Shown here one piece after another: positions 49,979 to 61,177 of a stretch of DNA of 64,000 bases. Source of the DNA: Pseudomonadota bacterium (lineage in GTDB: Bacteria; Pseudomonadota; Gammaproteobacteria; Steroidobacterales; Steroidobacteraceae); contig JAJYLP010000007.1 of the NCBI GenBank assembly GCA_021787615.1, forward strand, positions 1 to 64,000, in the 5' to 3' direction. The first letter of the stretch is position 1; each line of letters begins with the position of its first letter. Made by a program: the position numbers and the translations under genes. The notes beneath the pieces were generated by a model. It had not been told where the DNA came from and did not search any database. It saw only the letters and a program-made list of their open reading frames with translations.

Positions 49979-51252
49979 TGCAGCGCCGGTCCGACCGTAT
50001 GGACCGAGCCGCAGACGATGACCCGATCGCCCGGGCGCGCCGCGCGCTGCGCCGCAGCGCACGCCTCGGCCACCGAGCCAAACAGCTGCGGCGCGCGCGC
50101 CACGGCCGCGAGCCGTGCGGCCAATGCCTCGGCGCTGATTCCGCGCGGACCCGGCAGCGCGCACAGGAACCACTCCGCGACCGCCGCAGCGAGCGCCGCG
50201 CCGATCGCCGGGACGTCCTTGTCGCCGAGGATGCCCACCACCGCGAGCGTTCGGCCGCGACAGGGGCGACGGCCAAGCTCCGCGGCAAACACCTCCGCGG
50301 CCGGCGGGTTGTGCGCGATGTCGAGAATCCACTCGACCTCCCCGGGCACCACCTGGAAGCGCCCGGCAAGACGCACCGAGCCGAGTGCGGCCCCTGCGGT
50401 GCGCGCATCGAGGGCGGTGAGCACGGCATCGGCGTCCGCGGCCGAGCGCCCGCCCGCCAACGATTCGATCGCCGCGAGCGCGCTGGCCGCGTTGCGGTAC
50501 TGGATGACGCCCTCGAGCCGCGACGGCGGCAGATCGTCAAGGCGCACCTGCACGCCCTCATAGCTCCAGCGCCCATCCGCGCCGATCCGCCAGCGGTAGT
50601 CGCGCTCGGCCACAACCGACCGGGCGCCGAGGCGCCGGATGGCCGCATACACGCTCGCGGGCATCCGCGCAGTGCCGAGCACCGCGGCGCGGCCAGGCCG
50701 GAAGATGCCGGCCTTCTCGGCACCGATCTGCTCGAGCGACTCGCCGAGCCACTCGCGATGATCGAGCCCCACCGAGCACAGCACCGCGGCGTCGGCATCG
50801 ATGAGATTGGTCGCATCCAACCGTCCGCCGAGGCCGACCTCGAGCACCGCGAAGCGCACGCCCCGCTCGGCAAACAGCCACAGGGCCGCGAGCGTGTTGT
50901 ATTCGAAGAACGTGAGGGTCTCGCTGCCGCGCGCCGCCTCGATACGCTCGAATGCCGCCACCAGACTGGCATCGTCGGCTTCACGGCCCTGGATGCGGAT
51001 GCGTTCGTTGTAGCGGATGAAGTGCGGCGAGGTGAACAGGCCCACCGACGCTCCCGCCGCGAGCAGCAGCGCCTCGGCGTGCGCTGCGGTCGAGCCCTTG
51101 CCGTTGGTGCCGGCCACGGTGATCACGGTGGCCGCAGGCCGCATCAGGTCGAGCCGGCGCGCCACGGCCGCCACGCGCTCGAGCCCCAGATCGATCGCGC
51201 GCGGGTGCGCCGCCTGCTGTCGCGCCAGCCAGTACTCGAGTGACTCGCTCAT
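49951..51252 (-). CDS. folC: Folylpolyglutamate/dihydrofolate synthase
   Basis: VITVAGTNGKGSTAAHAEALLLAAG, TSPHFIRYNERI, VLEVGLGGRLDATNLI, ILDIAHNPPAAEVF. Confidence 0.96.
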   Translation of the reverse strand: MSESLEYWLARQQAAHPRAIDLGLERVAAVARRLDLMRPAATVITVAGTNGKGSTAAHAEALLLAAGASVGLFTSPHFIRYNERIRIQGREADDASLVAAFERIEAARGSETLTFFEYNTLAALWLFAERGVRFAVLEVGLGGRLDATNLIDADAAVLCSVGLDHREWLGESLEQIGAEKAGIFRPGRAAVLGTARMPASVYAAIRRLGARSVVAERDYRWRIGADGRWSYEGVQVRLDDLPPSRLEGVIQYRNAASALAAIESLAGGRSAADADAVLTALDARTAGAALGSVRLAGRFQVVPGEVEWILDIAHNPPAAEVFAAELGRRPCRGRTLAVVGILGDKDVPAIGAALAAAVAEWFLCALPGPRGISAEALAARLAAVARAPQLFGSVAEACAAAQRAARPGDRVIVCGSVHTVGPALQWLGVYSAA

Positions 51253-51295
51253 GTGCGCCTGGGCAGTGCGGCCGGGTCGGCGGCGCGCGCGCCCG

Positions 51296-52159
51296 TTACG
51301 CCGCGGCGGCCGGCTTCTTCAGCAACAGCCGCAGCAGCGCGGCGATGCGTGCGCGCAGCTCGCGCCGATCGACAATCATGTCGAGCGCCCCGTGCTCGAG
51401 CAGGAATTCGCTGCGCTGGAAACCCTCGGGCAGCGTCTCGCGCACCGTCTGCTGGATGACACGCGGGCCGGCGAAGCCGATCAGCGCGCGCGGCTCGGCG
51501 AGATTGAGGTCCCCGAGCATGGCGAGGCTCGCCGACACCCCGCCGGTGGTCGGGTCGGTCATCACTGAAATGAACGGCAGCCGCGCCTGTTTCAGCTGCG
51601 CCAGCGCCGCGGCGGTCTTGGCCATCTGCAGCAGCGAGTACAGCGCCTCCTGCATGCGCGCCCCGCCGCTCGAGGTGAAACACACGAGTGACCGGCGCTC
51701 GGCGATGCACTGGTCCACGGCGCGCTTGAAGCGCTCGCCCACCACCGAGCCCATCGAGCCGCCGAGGAACTGGAACTCGAAGGCACACGCCACCACCGGC
51801 AGCGTCTCGAGCGTGCCACTCATCACCACCAGCGCGTCGGCCTCCCCGGTAGTCTTCTGCGCCTGCGCCAGGCGGTCCTTGTAGCGCTTGCTGTCGCGGA
51901 ACTTCAGCGGGTCTTCCGGCTGGATCCCCGCGGCGATCTCCTGGGTCGTGCCGGGATCGAGAAAGGCGTCGAGCCGCTCGCGCGCCCCGATGCGCATGTG
52001 ATGCGAGCACTTCGGACAGACATAGAGATTGCGCTCAAGCTCGGCGCGATACAGCACCGCGTCGCATGCCGGACACTTGATCCACAGGCCCTCGGGCACC
52101 GAGCGCGTGCGCCGCTCGGTCTTGATGCGCGAGGGCATGATCTTCTCAAACCAGGACAT
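51296..52159 (-). CDS. accD: Acetyl-CoA carboxylase carboxyltransferase subunit beta
   Basis: Zn-finger [65 protein letters not shown]. Confidence 0.97.
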   Translation of the reverse strand: MSWFEKIMPSRIKTERRTRSVPEGLWIKCPACDAVLYRAELERNLYVCPKCSHHMRIGARERLDAFLDPGTTQEIAAGIQPEDPLKFRDSKRYKDRLAQAQKTTGEADALVVMSGTLETLPVVACAFEFQFLGGSMGSVVGERFKRAVDQCIAERRSLVCFTSSGGARMQEALYSLLQMAKTAAALAQLKQARLPFISVMTDPTTGGVSASLAMLGDLNLAEPRALIGFAGPRVIQQTVRETLPEGFQRSEFLLEHGALDMIVDRRELRARIAALLRLLLKKPAAAA

Positions 52160-52198
52160 AGGACATCCGCCAGGCCACCAGCGGGCGATGATAGCCGA

Positions 52199-52981
52199 TC
52201 ATTGCGGCGCGGGCCCGCCGAGCGGCTCGGGCAGTCCGAACGCCTCCGGATAGCGCACCGACCACAGGTACAGCCCCTCGGCCGGGGCGGTGGGCGCGCT
52301 CAAGCGCCGGTCACGGCCGGCGAGCACCTCGGCGGCCCACGCGGCGGGCGCCTCGCCCTTGCCGATGGCGATGAGCAGGCCCGCGATATTGCGCACCATG
52401 TGATGCAGGAACGCGTTCGCGGTGGCCTCGATGGTGAGCCACGCCTCGTGACGCTGCACGGTCAGCCGCTCGAGTCGGCGGACTGGCGATTTTGCCTGAC
52501 ACTCCGCAGCACGGAATGCGCTGAAGTCGTGCTCGCCCTCGAGCAAGGCGGCCGCCCGCGCCATCGCCGCCTCATCGAGCGGCTGGTGCACCCAGGTGGC
52601 CCGGTGCGCATACAGCCCGCAGCGCGCGCCGCGGTTGAGAATGAAATAACGATAGGTGCGCGCCTCGGCGCAATAGCGCGCATGAAAGTGCGCCGGTACC
52701 GGCTGGGCCCACGAGATGCTGATGTCGCGCGGCAGCGCGGTGTTGGCCCCGAGTACCCAGGCGCGCATGCTGCGCGCGGCCGCGGTGTCGAAGTGGGCCA
52801 CCTGGCCGCGGGCGTGAACGCCGGCGTCCGTGCGGCCCGCGCAGACCACCCTCACCGGCGCGTCGGCGACCCTCGCCAGGGCCGCCTCGACACACCCCTG
52901 AACGCTCGGGCGCGTAGGCTGGCTCTGCCAGCCGACGTAAGCGTCGCCCTGGTATTCCAGCCCGAACGCGATCCGAGGCAT
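52199..52981 (-). CDS. truA: tRNA pseudouridine(38-40) synthase
   Basis: EYQGDAYVGWQSQP, RTDAGVHARGQVAHFDT, FLHHMVRNIAGLLIAIG. Confidence 0.96.
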   Translation of the reverse strand: MPRIAFGLEYQGDAYVGWQSQPTRPSVQGCVEAALARVADAPVRVVCAGRTDAGVHARGQVAHFDTAAARSMRAWVLGANTALPRDISISWAQPVPAHFHARYCAEARTYRYFILNRGARCGLYAHRATWVHQPLDEAAMARAAALLEGEHDFSAFRAAECQAKSPVRRLERLTVQRHEAWLTIEATANAFLHHMVRNIAGLLIAIGKGEAPAAWAAEVLAGRDRRLSAPTAPAEGLYLWSVRYPEAFGLPEPLGGPAPQ

Positions 52982-55737
52982 CAGCCGGGCAGCGACTCCA
53001 GCAGGCGCCCAGCCTCCTGACGCTGCGCGTCCGAGCCCTCATGCATCACTTCCTCGAGGATGCTGCGCGCGCCCTCCGGATCGCCCATGTCCATGTACGC
53101 TCGGGCCAGGTCGAGCTTGGTGCCGACCTCGCTCATCGTCATCGGCTCGAGGTCGGCGACCTCGTGCTCGGCGGTGGGCGAGTCCTGCGTCGTGCCGAGA
53201 TCCGCATGCGCCAAGGTCGCCGTGCCGATGTCGAAATCCAGGCCGTTGCCGCTCTGCGGCTTGACCGGCGGCGCGCCGCCGCCGAGGTCGAAATCCACTC
53301 CTCCCGCGGACTCGAGCACGCTCAGGCGCGAGGTCGCAGAGGGGTCGTGCCCGCCGGCGGTCGGCTCCTCGGAGAGCAGGTTCTCCAGTTCCCGCTCATC
53401 GATCTGCCAGGCGCTCGTGGTGCCGGTCGTCGGCGCGGCCGGCGACTCGCCCGCGTTCGCCTCCTCGGCGGCCGCCAGCACCTTGCGCGACTGCTCGTCG
53501 AGCCCGGCGACCAGCGTCGGGGCGTCCCCCGCCAGGCCCGGCTGGACCGTGGTCTCGAACGCCCCGAGGTCCAGGCCCAGATCGTCAATGGCCAGCTCCG
53601 CGGTGCGCTCCGAGCCCTGACTGAGGGCCTCGACCTTCTCGCGCAGCGCCGCCTGAGCGCCCATATACAGGGCCGGCTGCTCGACTGTGGGCTCCATCGG
53701 CTCGAAGGCCGGAGCCGCATCGAACGGGTGCTCCATCTCCTGCGTCACGCCGGTCTCGGAGCCCGTTTTCTCCAGATCGGGCACCGTCGCATTCAGATCG
53801 GTTCCGCTCGCGGCCGGCTCCTCTCCGAGCGCCGCCCCGATGTCCAGGTCGAATGAACCGGTGCTGCTGGTGCCGCTCGCGGCGCCCGTGGCGGCGCCGT
53901 GGCCGGCGTGCATCGCCCCGCCCATCAGATCGAAATCGACCCGGCCCTGGCCGCCCTCGAGATCCAGATCCACGTCGTGAGAAGCCGCGCCGCTCACTTC
54001 CGAGCCGACAAACAACGGATCGTCCGGGGCCAGCTGGCGCCCCATGATCACGATCTTGTCCCACTCGCCGGCCGGCGCGCGATCACGCGACTCGGCCAGC
54101 TCGTGCGCCATCTCGACGAACTGATCCTTGTTCCCCCAGACGAAGAACACCTCGAGGAGCTTGAGCTTCAGATCGCGCCGCTCCGGCTCGCGTTGGATGG
54201 CAATGCGGATGAGGTCTGCGGCCTGATCGTACAGGCCGTAGGCCATGTGAAAGTCGGCCTCGGCCAGCGGGTCGCCCTGCTCCAGATTGAGCGCAGTCTC
54301 GCTGCTCATGGTCTGATCGGCCGCCACGTGCGTCGCAACCACGGGCGAGGCGGACTCCTTCGTCACCAAGTGCGGCTGCTCGTGCGTCCCCTCGCGCACA
54401 TCGATGGCGTCCTCGCGGCGCGACGGGGCGCCCATCAGTTCGATCGGCGCCGGGGCGCCATGCGCAAATCCCTTGTCGGCCGATTCGGTCAGCAGCTCAT
54501 CGGCGGCGCTCTCGCGCCGGGCGCGCAGCAGACGGGCGAGCACATAGAGGACCACTAGCAGGCCGAGCAGGCTCAGTACCCACCAGTACCGCCGCAGCGT
54601 TTGCCCCAGCGCGCTCGGAGCGGCGGGGTGCGCCGCAGCGGGGGCAGCCGACGGACGGAACTTGACGGGCTGGCGCGCTGGGGCGGCCGGGCGCGCCGCG
54701 GGGGTGGCAGCGGCCGCCGGGGGAGGCGCTGCTTTGCCGGCGGCGAGCCGCGCCTGCAGCGCCGCCAGAGCCGTGCTCTTGACTTGGACCAGTCGCTTCA
54801 CCTGCGCCAACTGGCTCTGCAGCGAGCGCACCTTCGCCTGCAGCGCGCCGATCTGGGCCGAGGAGCCGCCGGTGCCGGCCGCCGCGCCTGGACTCTGCGG
54901 GGCGACCAGGCGCAGCCGGCCCGACCCGCCCGCACCCTGACTGGCGCGCCAGGCGCTGTCCTGACGGTTCACTTCCTGCCACGCCGAGGCTGAGGAGACC
55001 TGGGCGACTGCGCTCGAGCCGGGAATGCGCAGCACCGTGCCGGCGCGCAGCAGGTTCATGTTGTGCGCGAAGGCCTGTGGGTTGCGCTGATAGATGGCCA
55101 CCATCCACTGGCGCGTGCGCCCCGAATCCATGCCGCCGCCACTGAAGCGGCTGGCGATGCCCGACAGCGTGTCGCCGGGGCGCACCGGCACCGAATGCGG
55201 CAGTGCGGTGGCCGCCGCGGGCGCCGTTGCCGGCGGGCTCACCGCCGGGGCGCTTGCGCCGGACAGGGTGCCCGTACGCGGCGCATTGCCCACCACCGGC
55301 GCGGCGATGGCCACATGGTGCGGCTGGCTCGCGCTCGGCACGTATACCGGCGGGTTGAGCAGAATCGTGTACTCGCGGAACAGCACGCCGCGATCCCAGC
55401 TGGCCTTGACGAGCAGGGTGAGAATGGGGTCGGTGACCGGCACCTGCGACGTCAGATGCAGTTCAATGCGCCCGTCGGCGCCATGGGTGAGCTCGACCCG
55501 GGCCCCGTCCAGGTACGACGGCCAGTTCAGGCCATATTTGGTGAACGCCGCACGCGAGGCGAGTCCGACCGTGAGGCTCTGCAGGGTCCCCGGCGTGGCA
55601 TCGAGCAGATCGATGCGGGCATCGAGCGGCTGGTCGAGATGCGACTTAAGATGGATATTCCCGAGGCCCAGAGCCAGCGCCGCCTGCGGCAACGCCAGCA
55701 GCAGCGCCATCACCAGACTGGAGCGTTTGGCGATCAT
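52981..55737 (-). CDS. fimV: FimV-type pilus assembly/LysM protein
   Basis: N-terminal ALGLGNIHLKSHLDQPLDARIDLL, LysM PVRPGDTLSGIASRF, acidic C-terminus with MSEVGTKLDLARAYMDMGDPEGARSILEEVM. Confidence 0.93.
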   Translation of the reverse strand: MIAKRSSLVMALLLALPQAALALGLGNIHLKSHLDQPLDARIDLLDATPGTLQSLTVGLASRAAFTKYGLNWPSYLDGARVELTHGADGRIELHLTSQVPVTDPILTLLVKASWDRGVLFREYTILLNPPVYVPSASQPHHVAIAAPVVGNAPRTGTLSGASAPAVSPPATAPAAATALPHSVPVRPGDTLSGIASRFSGGGMDSGRTRQWMVAIYQRNPQAFAHNMNLLRAGTVLRIPGSSAVAQVSSASAWQEVNRQDSAWRASQGAGGSGRLRLVAPQSPGAAAGTGGSSAQIGALQAKVRSLQSQLAQVKRLVQVKSTALAALQARLAAGKAAPPPAAAATPAARPAAPARQPVKFRPSAAPAAAHPAAPSALGQTLRRYWWVLSLLGLLVVLYVLARLLRARRESAADELLTESADKGFAHGAPAPIELMGAPSRREDAIDVREGTHEQPHLVTKESASPVVATHVAADQTMSSETALNLEQGDPLAEADFHMAYGLYDQAADLIRIAIQREPERRDLKLKLLEVFFVWGNKDQFVEMAHELAESRDRAPAGEWDKIVIMGRQLAPDDPLFVGSEVSGAASHDVDLDLEGGQGRVDFDLMGGAMHAGHGAATGAASGTSSTGSFDLDIGAALGEEPAASGTDLNATVPDLEKTGSETGVTQEMEHPFDAAPAFEPMEPTVEQPALYMGAQAALREKVEALSQGSERTAELAIDDLGLDLGAFETTVQPGLAGDAPTLVAGLDEQSRKVLAAAEEANAGESPAAPTTGTTSAWQIDERELENLLSEEPTAGGHDPSATSRLSVLESAGGVDFDLGGGAPPVKPQSGNGLDFDIGTATLAHADLGTTQDSPTAEHEVADLEPMTMSEVGTKLDLARAYMDMGDPEGARSILEEVMHEGSDAQRQEAGRLLESLPG

Positions 55738-55974
55738 TGACCTCACCCCGAACGGCATCGGTGAACAAAACCCCTTATAAAAACAATCGGATGGTCGCAT
55801 TTCGCGGACGCATCCGGCGCGGGCTGCAATATAACTTAAATCGGTTCGCAACCCCAAACCGGCCGACGCCGCCCCGCAGCGCCGCCGGCTTGCATGCCGG
55901 GAGATCTTTACTCATTCTGGCCCGGCAAACTGTGTCGCGCTTCGTAGACTCGCCGATCCGCACCCCTCCCGGCC

Positions 55975-57081
55975 TCAGTTCGCGCCCCCCCGCCGCGCGA
56001 TATCCGGGGTCGGCGAGCGCACATCGGCGTTCTGCCCCCGGTGGCGCAGGTAATGATCCATCAGCACGATCGCGAGCATGGCCTCCGCGATCGGGGTGGC
56101 ACGCAGCCCCACGCACGGGTCGTGCCGCCCGGTGGTGACGATCTCGGCCGGCCGCCCCTCGATATCGATGGTACGCCCCGGCACCTGGATGCTCGAGGTG
56201 GGCTTGAGGGTCAGGTGTGCCACCACGTCCTGACCCGAGGAGATCCCGCCGAGGATGCCCCCGGCATTGTTGCTCGCGAAGCCCTCCGGCGTGAGCTCGT
56301 CGCGATGCTCGCTGCCGCGCTGCTTTGCCGAGTGCGTGCCGGCCCCGATCTCGACCGCCTTGACCGCGTTGATCCCCATCAGCGCCGCGGCGATATCGGC
56401 ATCGAGACGCCCGAACACCGGCTCGCCGAGCCCGGGCGGCACGCCGGCTGCGACCACCGTGACGCGCGCGCCGATGGAGTCCCCCGCGGCGCGCAGCTCC
56501 CAGATCAGCGCCTCGAGCGCCTCGATGCGCTCGGGATCGGGGCAGAAGAACGGGTTGCGGTAGGCGAACTCGACATCGCGCGGCTCGAGCGAGAGCGCGC
56601 CGATCTGACTGAGGTAACCGTAGATGCGCACCCCGAGGCGCGTGGCCAGATACTTGCGCGCGATGGCGCCGGCTGCCACGCGCATCACCGTCTCACGCGC
56701 CGAGGAGCGCCCGCCGCCGCGGTAGTCGCGCATGCCGTACTTCTGCTGGTACGTGTAGTCGGCGTGCCCGGGGCGGAAGCGGTCCTTGATCTTCTCGTAA
56801 TCGCGCGAGCGCGCGTCGGTGTTCTCGACGATCAGGCCGATCGGCGTCCCGGTGGTGCGCCCTTCGAACACGCCCGAGAGAATGCGCACCTGGTCGCTCT
56901 CGCGGCGCTGGCTGACGAAATGCGACGTGCCGGTGCGGCGCCGGTCGACGTCGGCCTGCACGTCCTCCTCGCTGAGGGCGAGTCCGGGCGGGCAGCCATC
57001 GACAACGCAGCCGAGCGCCGGACCGTGGCTCTCGCCGAAGGTCGTCACCGTGAACAGTTTGCCGAAGGTGTTGCCGGACAT
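55975..57081 (-). CDS. aroC: Chorismate synthase
   Basis: [63 protein letters not shown]. Confidence 0.97.
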   Translation of the reverse strand: MSGNTFGKLFTVTTFGESHGPALGCVVDGCPPGLALSEEDVQADVDRRRTGTSHFVSQRRESDQVRILSGVFEGRTTGTPIGLIVENTDARSRDYEKIKDRFRPGHADYTYQQKYGMRDYRGGGRSSARETVMRVAAGAIARKYLATRLGVRIYGYLSQIGALSLEPRDVEFAYRNPFFCPDPERIEALEALIWELRAAGDSIGARVTVVAAGVPPGLGEPVFGRLDADIAAALMGINAVKAVEIGAGTHSAKQRGSEHRDELTPEGFASNNAGGILGGISSGQDVVAHLTLKPTSSIQVPGRTIDIEGRPAEIVTTGRHDPCVGLRATPIAEAMLAIVLMDHYLRHRGQNADVRSPTPDIARRGGAN

Positions 57082-57160
57082 GAGGCGCCCCTGATCGCAC
57101 CGCGCGGGGCCGCGGCACGGGTTGATTCCGTCCGGGGCCGGGCGCGGCTTGCCGAGTGTA

Positions 57161-58111
57161 CTATGCGCCCGCGCGGGCGGTACGGCTGCGCGCAGCGGGA
57201 TGAGGCAGCTGCTCGGCCCCGAGCAGGAACACGCCGCCGCCGCCGCGTTCGAACTGCAGCCACACGAAGGGCAGCTCCGGGAACGCGCGCTGCACAGCCC
57301 GCTCGGTGTTGCCCACCTCGACGATGAGCGCGCCCCCCGGGCGCAGGTGGCGGCGCGATTGCCCGAGCAGCACGCGGACCGAATCGAGTCCGCCGCGGCC
57401 GGCGCCGAGCGCGAGCGGCGGCTCGTGACGGTACTCCGGCGGCAGCGAGGCGAGCTCGCGCGCACCAACATACGGCGGGTTCGAGACGATCAGATCATAG
57501 CGCTCGGCGCCGAGGGCCGCGAAGTGATCGGAGCGTATCAGGTGCACCCGCCGTCCGAGCCGATGGCGGCGCACGTTGCGCACGGCAACCTCGAGCGCCT
57601 GCGCCGAGATGTCCACCGCGTCGACCCTCGCCCAGGGCAGCGCCTTGGCGCAGGCGATGGCGATACAGCCCGAGCCGGTGCCCACATCGAGCACGCGGCT
57701 GATCCGGCGTGCATCGAGCCACGGCGCGAACCGCCGCCCGATGAGCTCAGCGATCGGCGAGCGCGGCACGAGCACGCGCGCATCGACGTAAAACCGCAGT
57801 CCGGCGAACCAGGTCTCGCCGGTCAGATACACCGCCGGGATGCGCTCCTCGATGCGCCGGCTCAACAATGCCCGCACGCGCTGCTGCGCGCGCAGGCCCA
57901 CCCGCCGGGCATACGCGGACGGGCCGGCGTGTGCGAGGCCTAACGCGTGCAGCACCAGCGCGGCCGACTCGTCCCAGGCATTGTCGGTGCCGTGACCGAA
58001 GAACACGCCGGCCCGCTGCAGCCGCTTGGCGCCCTGCTCGATGAGCCGCCGCACCGATACGCGCACGGCGCGCGGGGCGCGGCGGGGCGCGCTGTGGGAT
58101 ACTTGTCGCAT
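57161..58111 (-). CDS. prmB: 50S ribosomal protein L3 N5-glutamine methyltransferase
   Basis: [58 protein letters not shown]. Confidence 0.93.
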   Translation of the reverse strand: MRQVSHSAPRRAPRAVRVSVRRLIEQGAKRLQRAGVFFGHGTDNAWDESAALVLHALGLAHAGPSAYARRVGLRAQQRVRALLSRRIEERIPAVYLTGETWFAGLRFYVDARVLVPRSPIAELIGRRFAPWLDARRISRVLDVGTGSGCIAIACAKALPWARVDAVDISAQALEVAVRNVRRHRLGRRVHLIRSDHFAALGAERYDLIVSNPPYVGARELASLPPEYRHEPPLALGAGRGGLDSVRVLLGQSRRHLRPGGALIVEVGNTERAVQRAFPELPFVWLQFERGGGGVFLLGAEQLPHPAARSRTARAGA

Positions 58112-58730
58112 GTCCTCTCGATACTTCTGGGCGCTGGTGGCGCTGGTGTGCGTGGGCGCCGGCTTCGCAGGGTACCGGCTGGCCGGCGCGCGGTACAGCC
58201 GCGCGCCCGTGCCCGCCTACGGCACCTGGCTGCCGCGGCCGCGGGCCCTCGGCCCGTTTGCGCTGACCGACAGCCGCGGACGCCCGTTCCACCGCGCCGA
58301 GCTGCGCAGTCACTTGACCCTGATGTACTTCGGCTACACCCGCTGCGCCGACGAATGCCCCGACACGCTCGCCCTGCTCGCGCGGGTGCAGCAGCGCGTG
58401 CCGCTGGTGCCGCTGCAGGTGCTGTTCGTCTCGATCGATCCGCGGCACGACACGCCGCCGGTGCTCGCGAAGTTTCTGCGCCGGTTCGATCCGCAGTTCA
58501 TCGGCCTCACCGGGCCTATGGCGCAGATTCGCAGCCTCGCTGCGCGCCTCGGCGTCGCGCGCGGGAGGATCGCGCTGCCCGGCGGCGGCGAGACGTTCGA
58601 GCATACCGTGGCGCTGTTTCTCCTCGATGCGCGCGGGCGCGAGGTCGCGGTGTTCACGCCGCCGTTTGACGGGCGGCGGCTCGCCGGCGCGCTGCGCGGC
58701 AGCGCCGAGCGGCTGCTCACGAGCGGCTGA
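58110..58730 (+). CDS. SCO1/SenC family copper-binding/thioredoxin-fold protein
   Basis: LMYFGYTRCADECPDTLALLA (CxxxC), LFVSIDPRHDTPPVL, EHTVALFLLDARG. Confidence 0.92.
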   Translation: MSSRYFWALVALVCVGAGFAGYRLAGARYSRAPVPAYGTWLPRPRALGPFALTDSRGRPFHRAELRSHLTLMYFGYTRCADECPDTLALLARVQQRVPLVPLQVLFVSIDPRHDTPPVLAKFLRRFDPQFIGLTGPMAQIRSLAARLGVARGRIALPGGGETFEHTVALFLLDARGREVAVFTPPFDGRRLAGALRGSAERLLTSG

Positions 58731-58745
58731 TCCGCGCAGCCGCCC

Positions 58746-59648
58746 ATGACCCGCGTGACGGACCCGCCGACCCTGCGCGCACGCCTGTTTGTCGCGATCC
58801 AGCACCTGTTGCCCCAGCATTTCCTCTCCCGGCTGGTCCTGCGCGTCACGCGCAGCGATGCACGGCCGCTGAACCGGGCGCTGATCGGCGCGTTCGTGCG
58901 TCACTTCCATCCCGACATGCGCGATGCGGTGAACGCCGAGCCGCACAGCTACCCGACCTTCAACGCCTTCTTCACGCGCGCGCTGCGGCCGGGCACCCGT
59001 CCGTGCGCGCCCGATCCGCTCGCCCTCGCCTCCCCGGTCGACGGCACGGTCAGTCAGATCGGCCGTCTCGAGGGCTCGCGCATCGCGCAGGCCAAGGGGC
59101 ACGATTACACAGTTGAGGCGCTCTTGGCCGGCCGCCCGGAATGGTCGCGACGCTTCTGCGGCGGGTCATTCGCGACGCTGTATCTGGCACCCTACAACTA
59201 TCACCGCATCCACATGCCGCTCGAGGCCGAGCTGCGCGCGGCCTGGTTCGTCCCCGGCCGGCTCTTCAGCGTCAACGCCAAGACGGCCGCCGTGGTGCCG
59301 GGACTGTTTGCGCGCAACGAGCGGGTGGCGCTGCTCTTTGAGGACGGACCGCTCGCCTGGGGCCTGGTCATGGTCGGGGCGCTGTTCGTCGGCAGCATGA
59401 GCACGGTGTGGCACGGCGATGTCGCCCCGCGCGCCGCCCGCCAGGTCGCCGAGCTGCCGGTGACCGCCGAGCACGCGCCGCTGCGCCTCGCCAAGGGCGC
59501 CGAGCTCGGCCGCTTCAACATGGGCTCCACGGTGATCCTGCTGCTCCCGCCGCAGGCGGCAGAGTGGCGCACGGACATCGGCCCCGGCGCGAGCATCCGG
59601 GTGGGCGAGACGCTGGGCCGGCTCCTGGGCACCCCGGGGCGCGCATGA
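58746..59648 (+). CDS. psd: Phosphatidylserine decarboxylase
   Basis: SYPTFNAFFTRALRPGTRP, SPVDGTVSQIG, YHRIHMPLEAEL, FNMGSTVILLLP cleavage-site region. Confidence 0.96.
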   Translation: MTRVTDPPTLRARLFVAIQHLLPQHFLSRLVLRVTRSDARPLNRALIGAFVRHFHPDMRDAVNAEPHSYPTFNAFFTRALRPGTRPCAPDPLALASPVDGTVSQIGRLEGSRIAQAKGHDYTVEALLAGRPEWSRRFCGGSFATLYLAPYNYHRIHMPLEAELRAAWFVPGRLFSVNAKTAAVVPGLFARNERVALLFEDGPLAWGLVMVGALFVGSMSTVWHGDVAPRAARQVAELPVTAEHAPLRLAKGAELGRFNMGSTVILLLPPQAAEWRTDIGPGASIRVGETLGRLLGTPGRA

Positions 59649-60640
59649 CAACGATGGGCGGCCCGCAGTTTACGCACTGGCGCGCCACCGCGACGTGCGC
59701 GACGCTGCGCCGCCGGGCGGCCCTGCTCGATGCGGCGCGACGCTTTTTCGCCGCGCGCGCCGTGCTGGAGGTGGACACCCCGATGGTGGTCAACGCCCCG
59801 GTGACCGACGTACACATTCATTCCGCGCAGGTAACCTTCCCCGATGCGACCGACGGGTGCGCCCGGCAGTACTTCCTGCATACTTCGCCCGAATACGCCA
59901 TGAAGCGGCTGCTCGCCGGCGGCGTGGGCGACATCTATCAGATCTGTCACGTGGTGCGCGGGCTCGAGCGCGGCCGGCTGCACAACGCGGAGTTCACCCT
60001 GATCGAATGGTACCGGCTGGGCTGGACACTCGATGCGCTCATGGATGAGGTCGATGCGCTGGCGCGCGAACTGCTTGGCGCTCGCGCCGACGGTCTCGCC
60101 AGCACCCGCGTGAGCTATCGGAAGGTGTTCCTCGAGCAGCTGGGCATCGATCCGTTCAGCGCCTCGATGCAGGAGCTGACGGCCGCGGCACGCGCGGCGG
60201 GCTTCACGGGCGCTTCGGACAGCCGCGACGAGTTGCTCGAACTGCTGATGAGCGTCAGGATCGGACCGCAGCTCGGACGCGGCGCGCTCACGTTTGTATA
60301 CGGTTATCCGGCGAGCCAGGCCGCCCTCGCCCGGCTCGATCCGGTGGACCGGCGCGCCGCGCGGCGCTTCGAGCTGTACTGCGAGGGCATCGAGCTCGCC
60401 AACGGCTTTCATGAGCTCGCCGATGCGCGCGAGCAGCGCGCACGCTTCGAGCACGACATCGCCGAGCGGCGCCGGCTCGCGCTCAGCACCGCCGCGCTCG
60501 ATGAGCGGCTGCTCGCGGCGCTCGAGGCGGGCCTGCCGGAGTGCTGTGGCGTGGCGCTCGGGTTCGATCGACTCGTCATGCTCGCCGAGGGCGCCGAGCG
60601 CATCGACGATGTGCTGTCCTTCCCCATCGAACGCGCCTGA
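59645..60640 (+). CDS. epmA: EF-P (R)-beta-lysine ligase (GenX/PoxA)
   Basis: Class II LysRS-like catalytic domain: FLHTSPEYAMKRLLAGG, HNAEFTLIEWYR, CCGVALGFDRLVML. Confidence 0.95.
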   Translation: MTTMGGPQFTHWRATATCATLRRRAALLDAARRFFAARAVLEVDTPMVVNAPVTDVHIHSAQVTFPDATDGCARQYFLHTSPEYAMKRLLAGGVGDIYQICHVVRGLERGRLHNAEFTLIEWYRLGWTLDALMDEVDALARELLGARADGLASTRVSYRKVFLEQLGIDPFSASMQELTAAARAAGFTGASDSRDELLELLMSVRIGPQLGRGALTFVYGYPASQAALARLDPVDRRAARRFELYCEGIELANGFHELADAREQRARFEHDIAERRRLALSTAALDERLLAALEAGLPECCGVALGFDRLVMLAEGAERIDDVLSFPIERA

Positions 60641-60653
60641 TTGCGGAGGTCCC

Positions 60654-61160
60654 ATGGAGCACACGAGCAAACGGTACGATTTTCAGGACAAGCGCGCCGG
60701 CTACGCCGAGCTCACCGGCGACCTGCAGGCGCTGCTCGCCGGCGAGAGCGATGCCATCGCCAACACGGCCAACACCGCCGCGCTGCTGTTCGAGGCGCTC
60801 CCCGAGATCAACTGGGCGGGGTTTTATTTCCTGCGCGGCGCTGAACTGGTGCTCGGGCCGTTTCAGGGCAGGCCGGCCTGCGTGCGCATCGCCCTTGGAC
60901 GCGGCGTGTGCGGCACGGCGGCCGAGCGCCGCGCGACGCTCGTGGTGCCCGACGTCCATGCCTTTCCCGGGCACATCGCCTGCGATACCGCCTCGCGCTC
61001 GGAGGTCGTCGTGCCGCTCATCGCCAACGGACAGCTCCTCGGGGTGCTCGACATCGACAGCCCGCTGCCGGGCCGATTCGATGAGCAGGATGCGCGCGGC
61101 CTCGAGCGCCTGGCGCGCGTGATGCTCGCGGCCAGCCGCTTCGAGGGTGCTGCGCGCTAG
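60654..61160 (+). CDS. GAF-domain free methionine-(R)-sulfoxide reductase (fRMsr) family
   Basis: LPEINWAGFYFLRGAELVLGPFQGRPACVRIALGRGVCGTAA...VPDVHAFPGHIACDTASRSEVVVPL. Confidence 0.88.
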   Translation: MEHTSKRYDFQDKRAGYAELTGDLQALLAGESDAIANTANTAALLFEALPEINWAGFYFLRGAELVLGPFQGRPACVRIALGRGVCGTAAERRATLVVPDVHAFPGHIACDTASRSEVVVPLIANGQLLGVLDIDSPLPGRFDEQDARGLERLARVMLAASRFEGAAR

Positions 61161-61177
61161 AGGCGAGCGCCGCGCGC

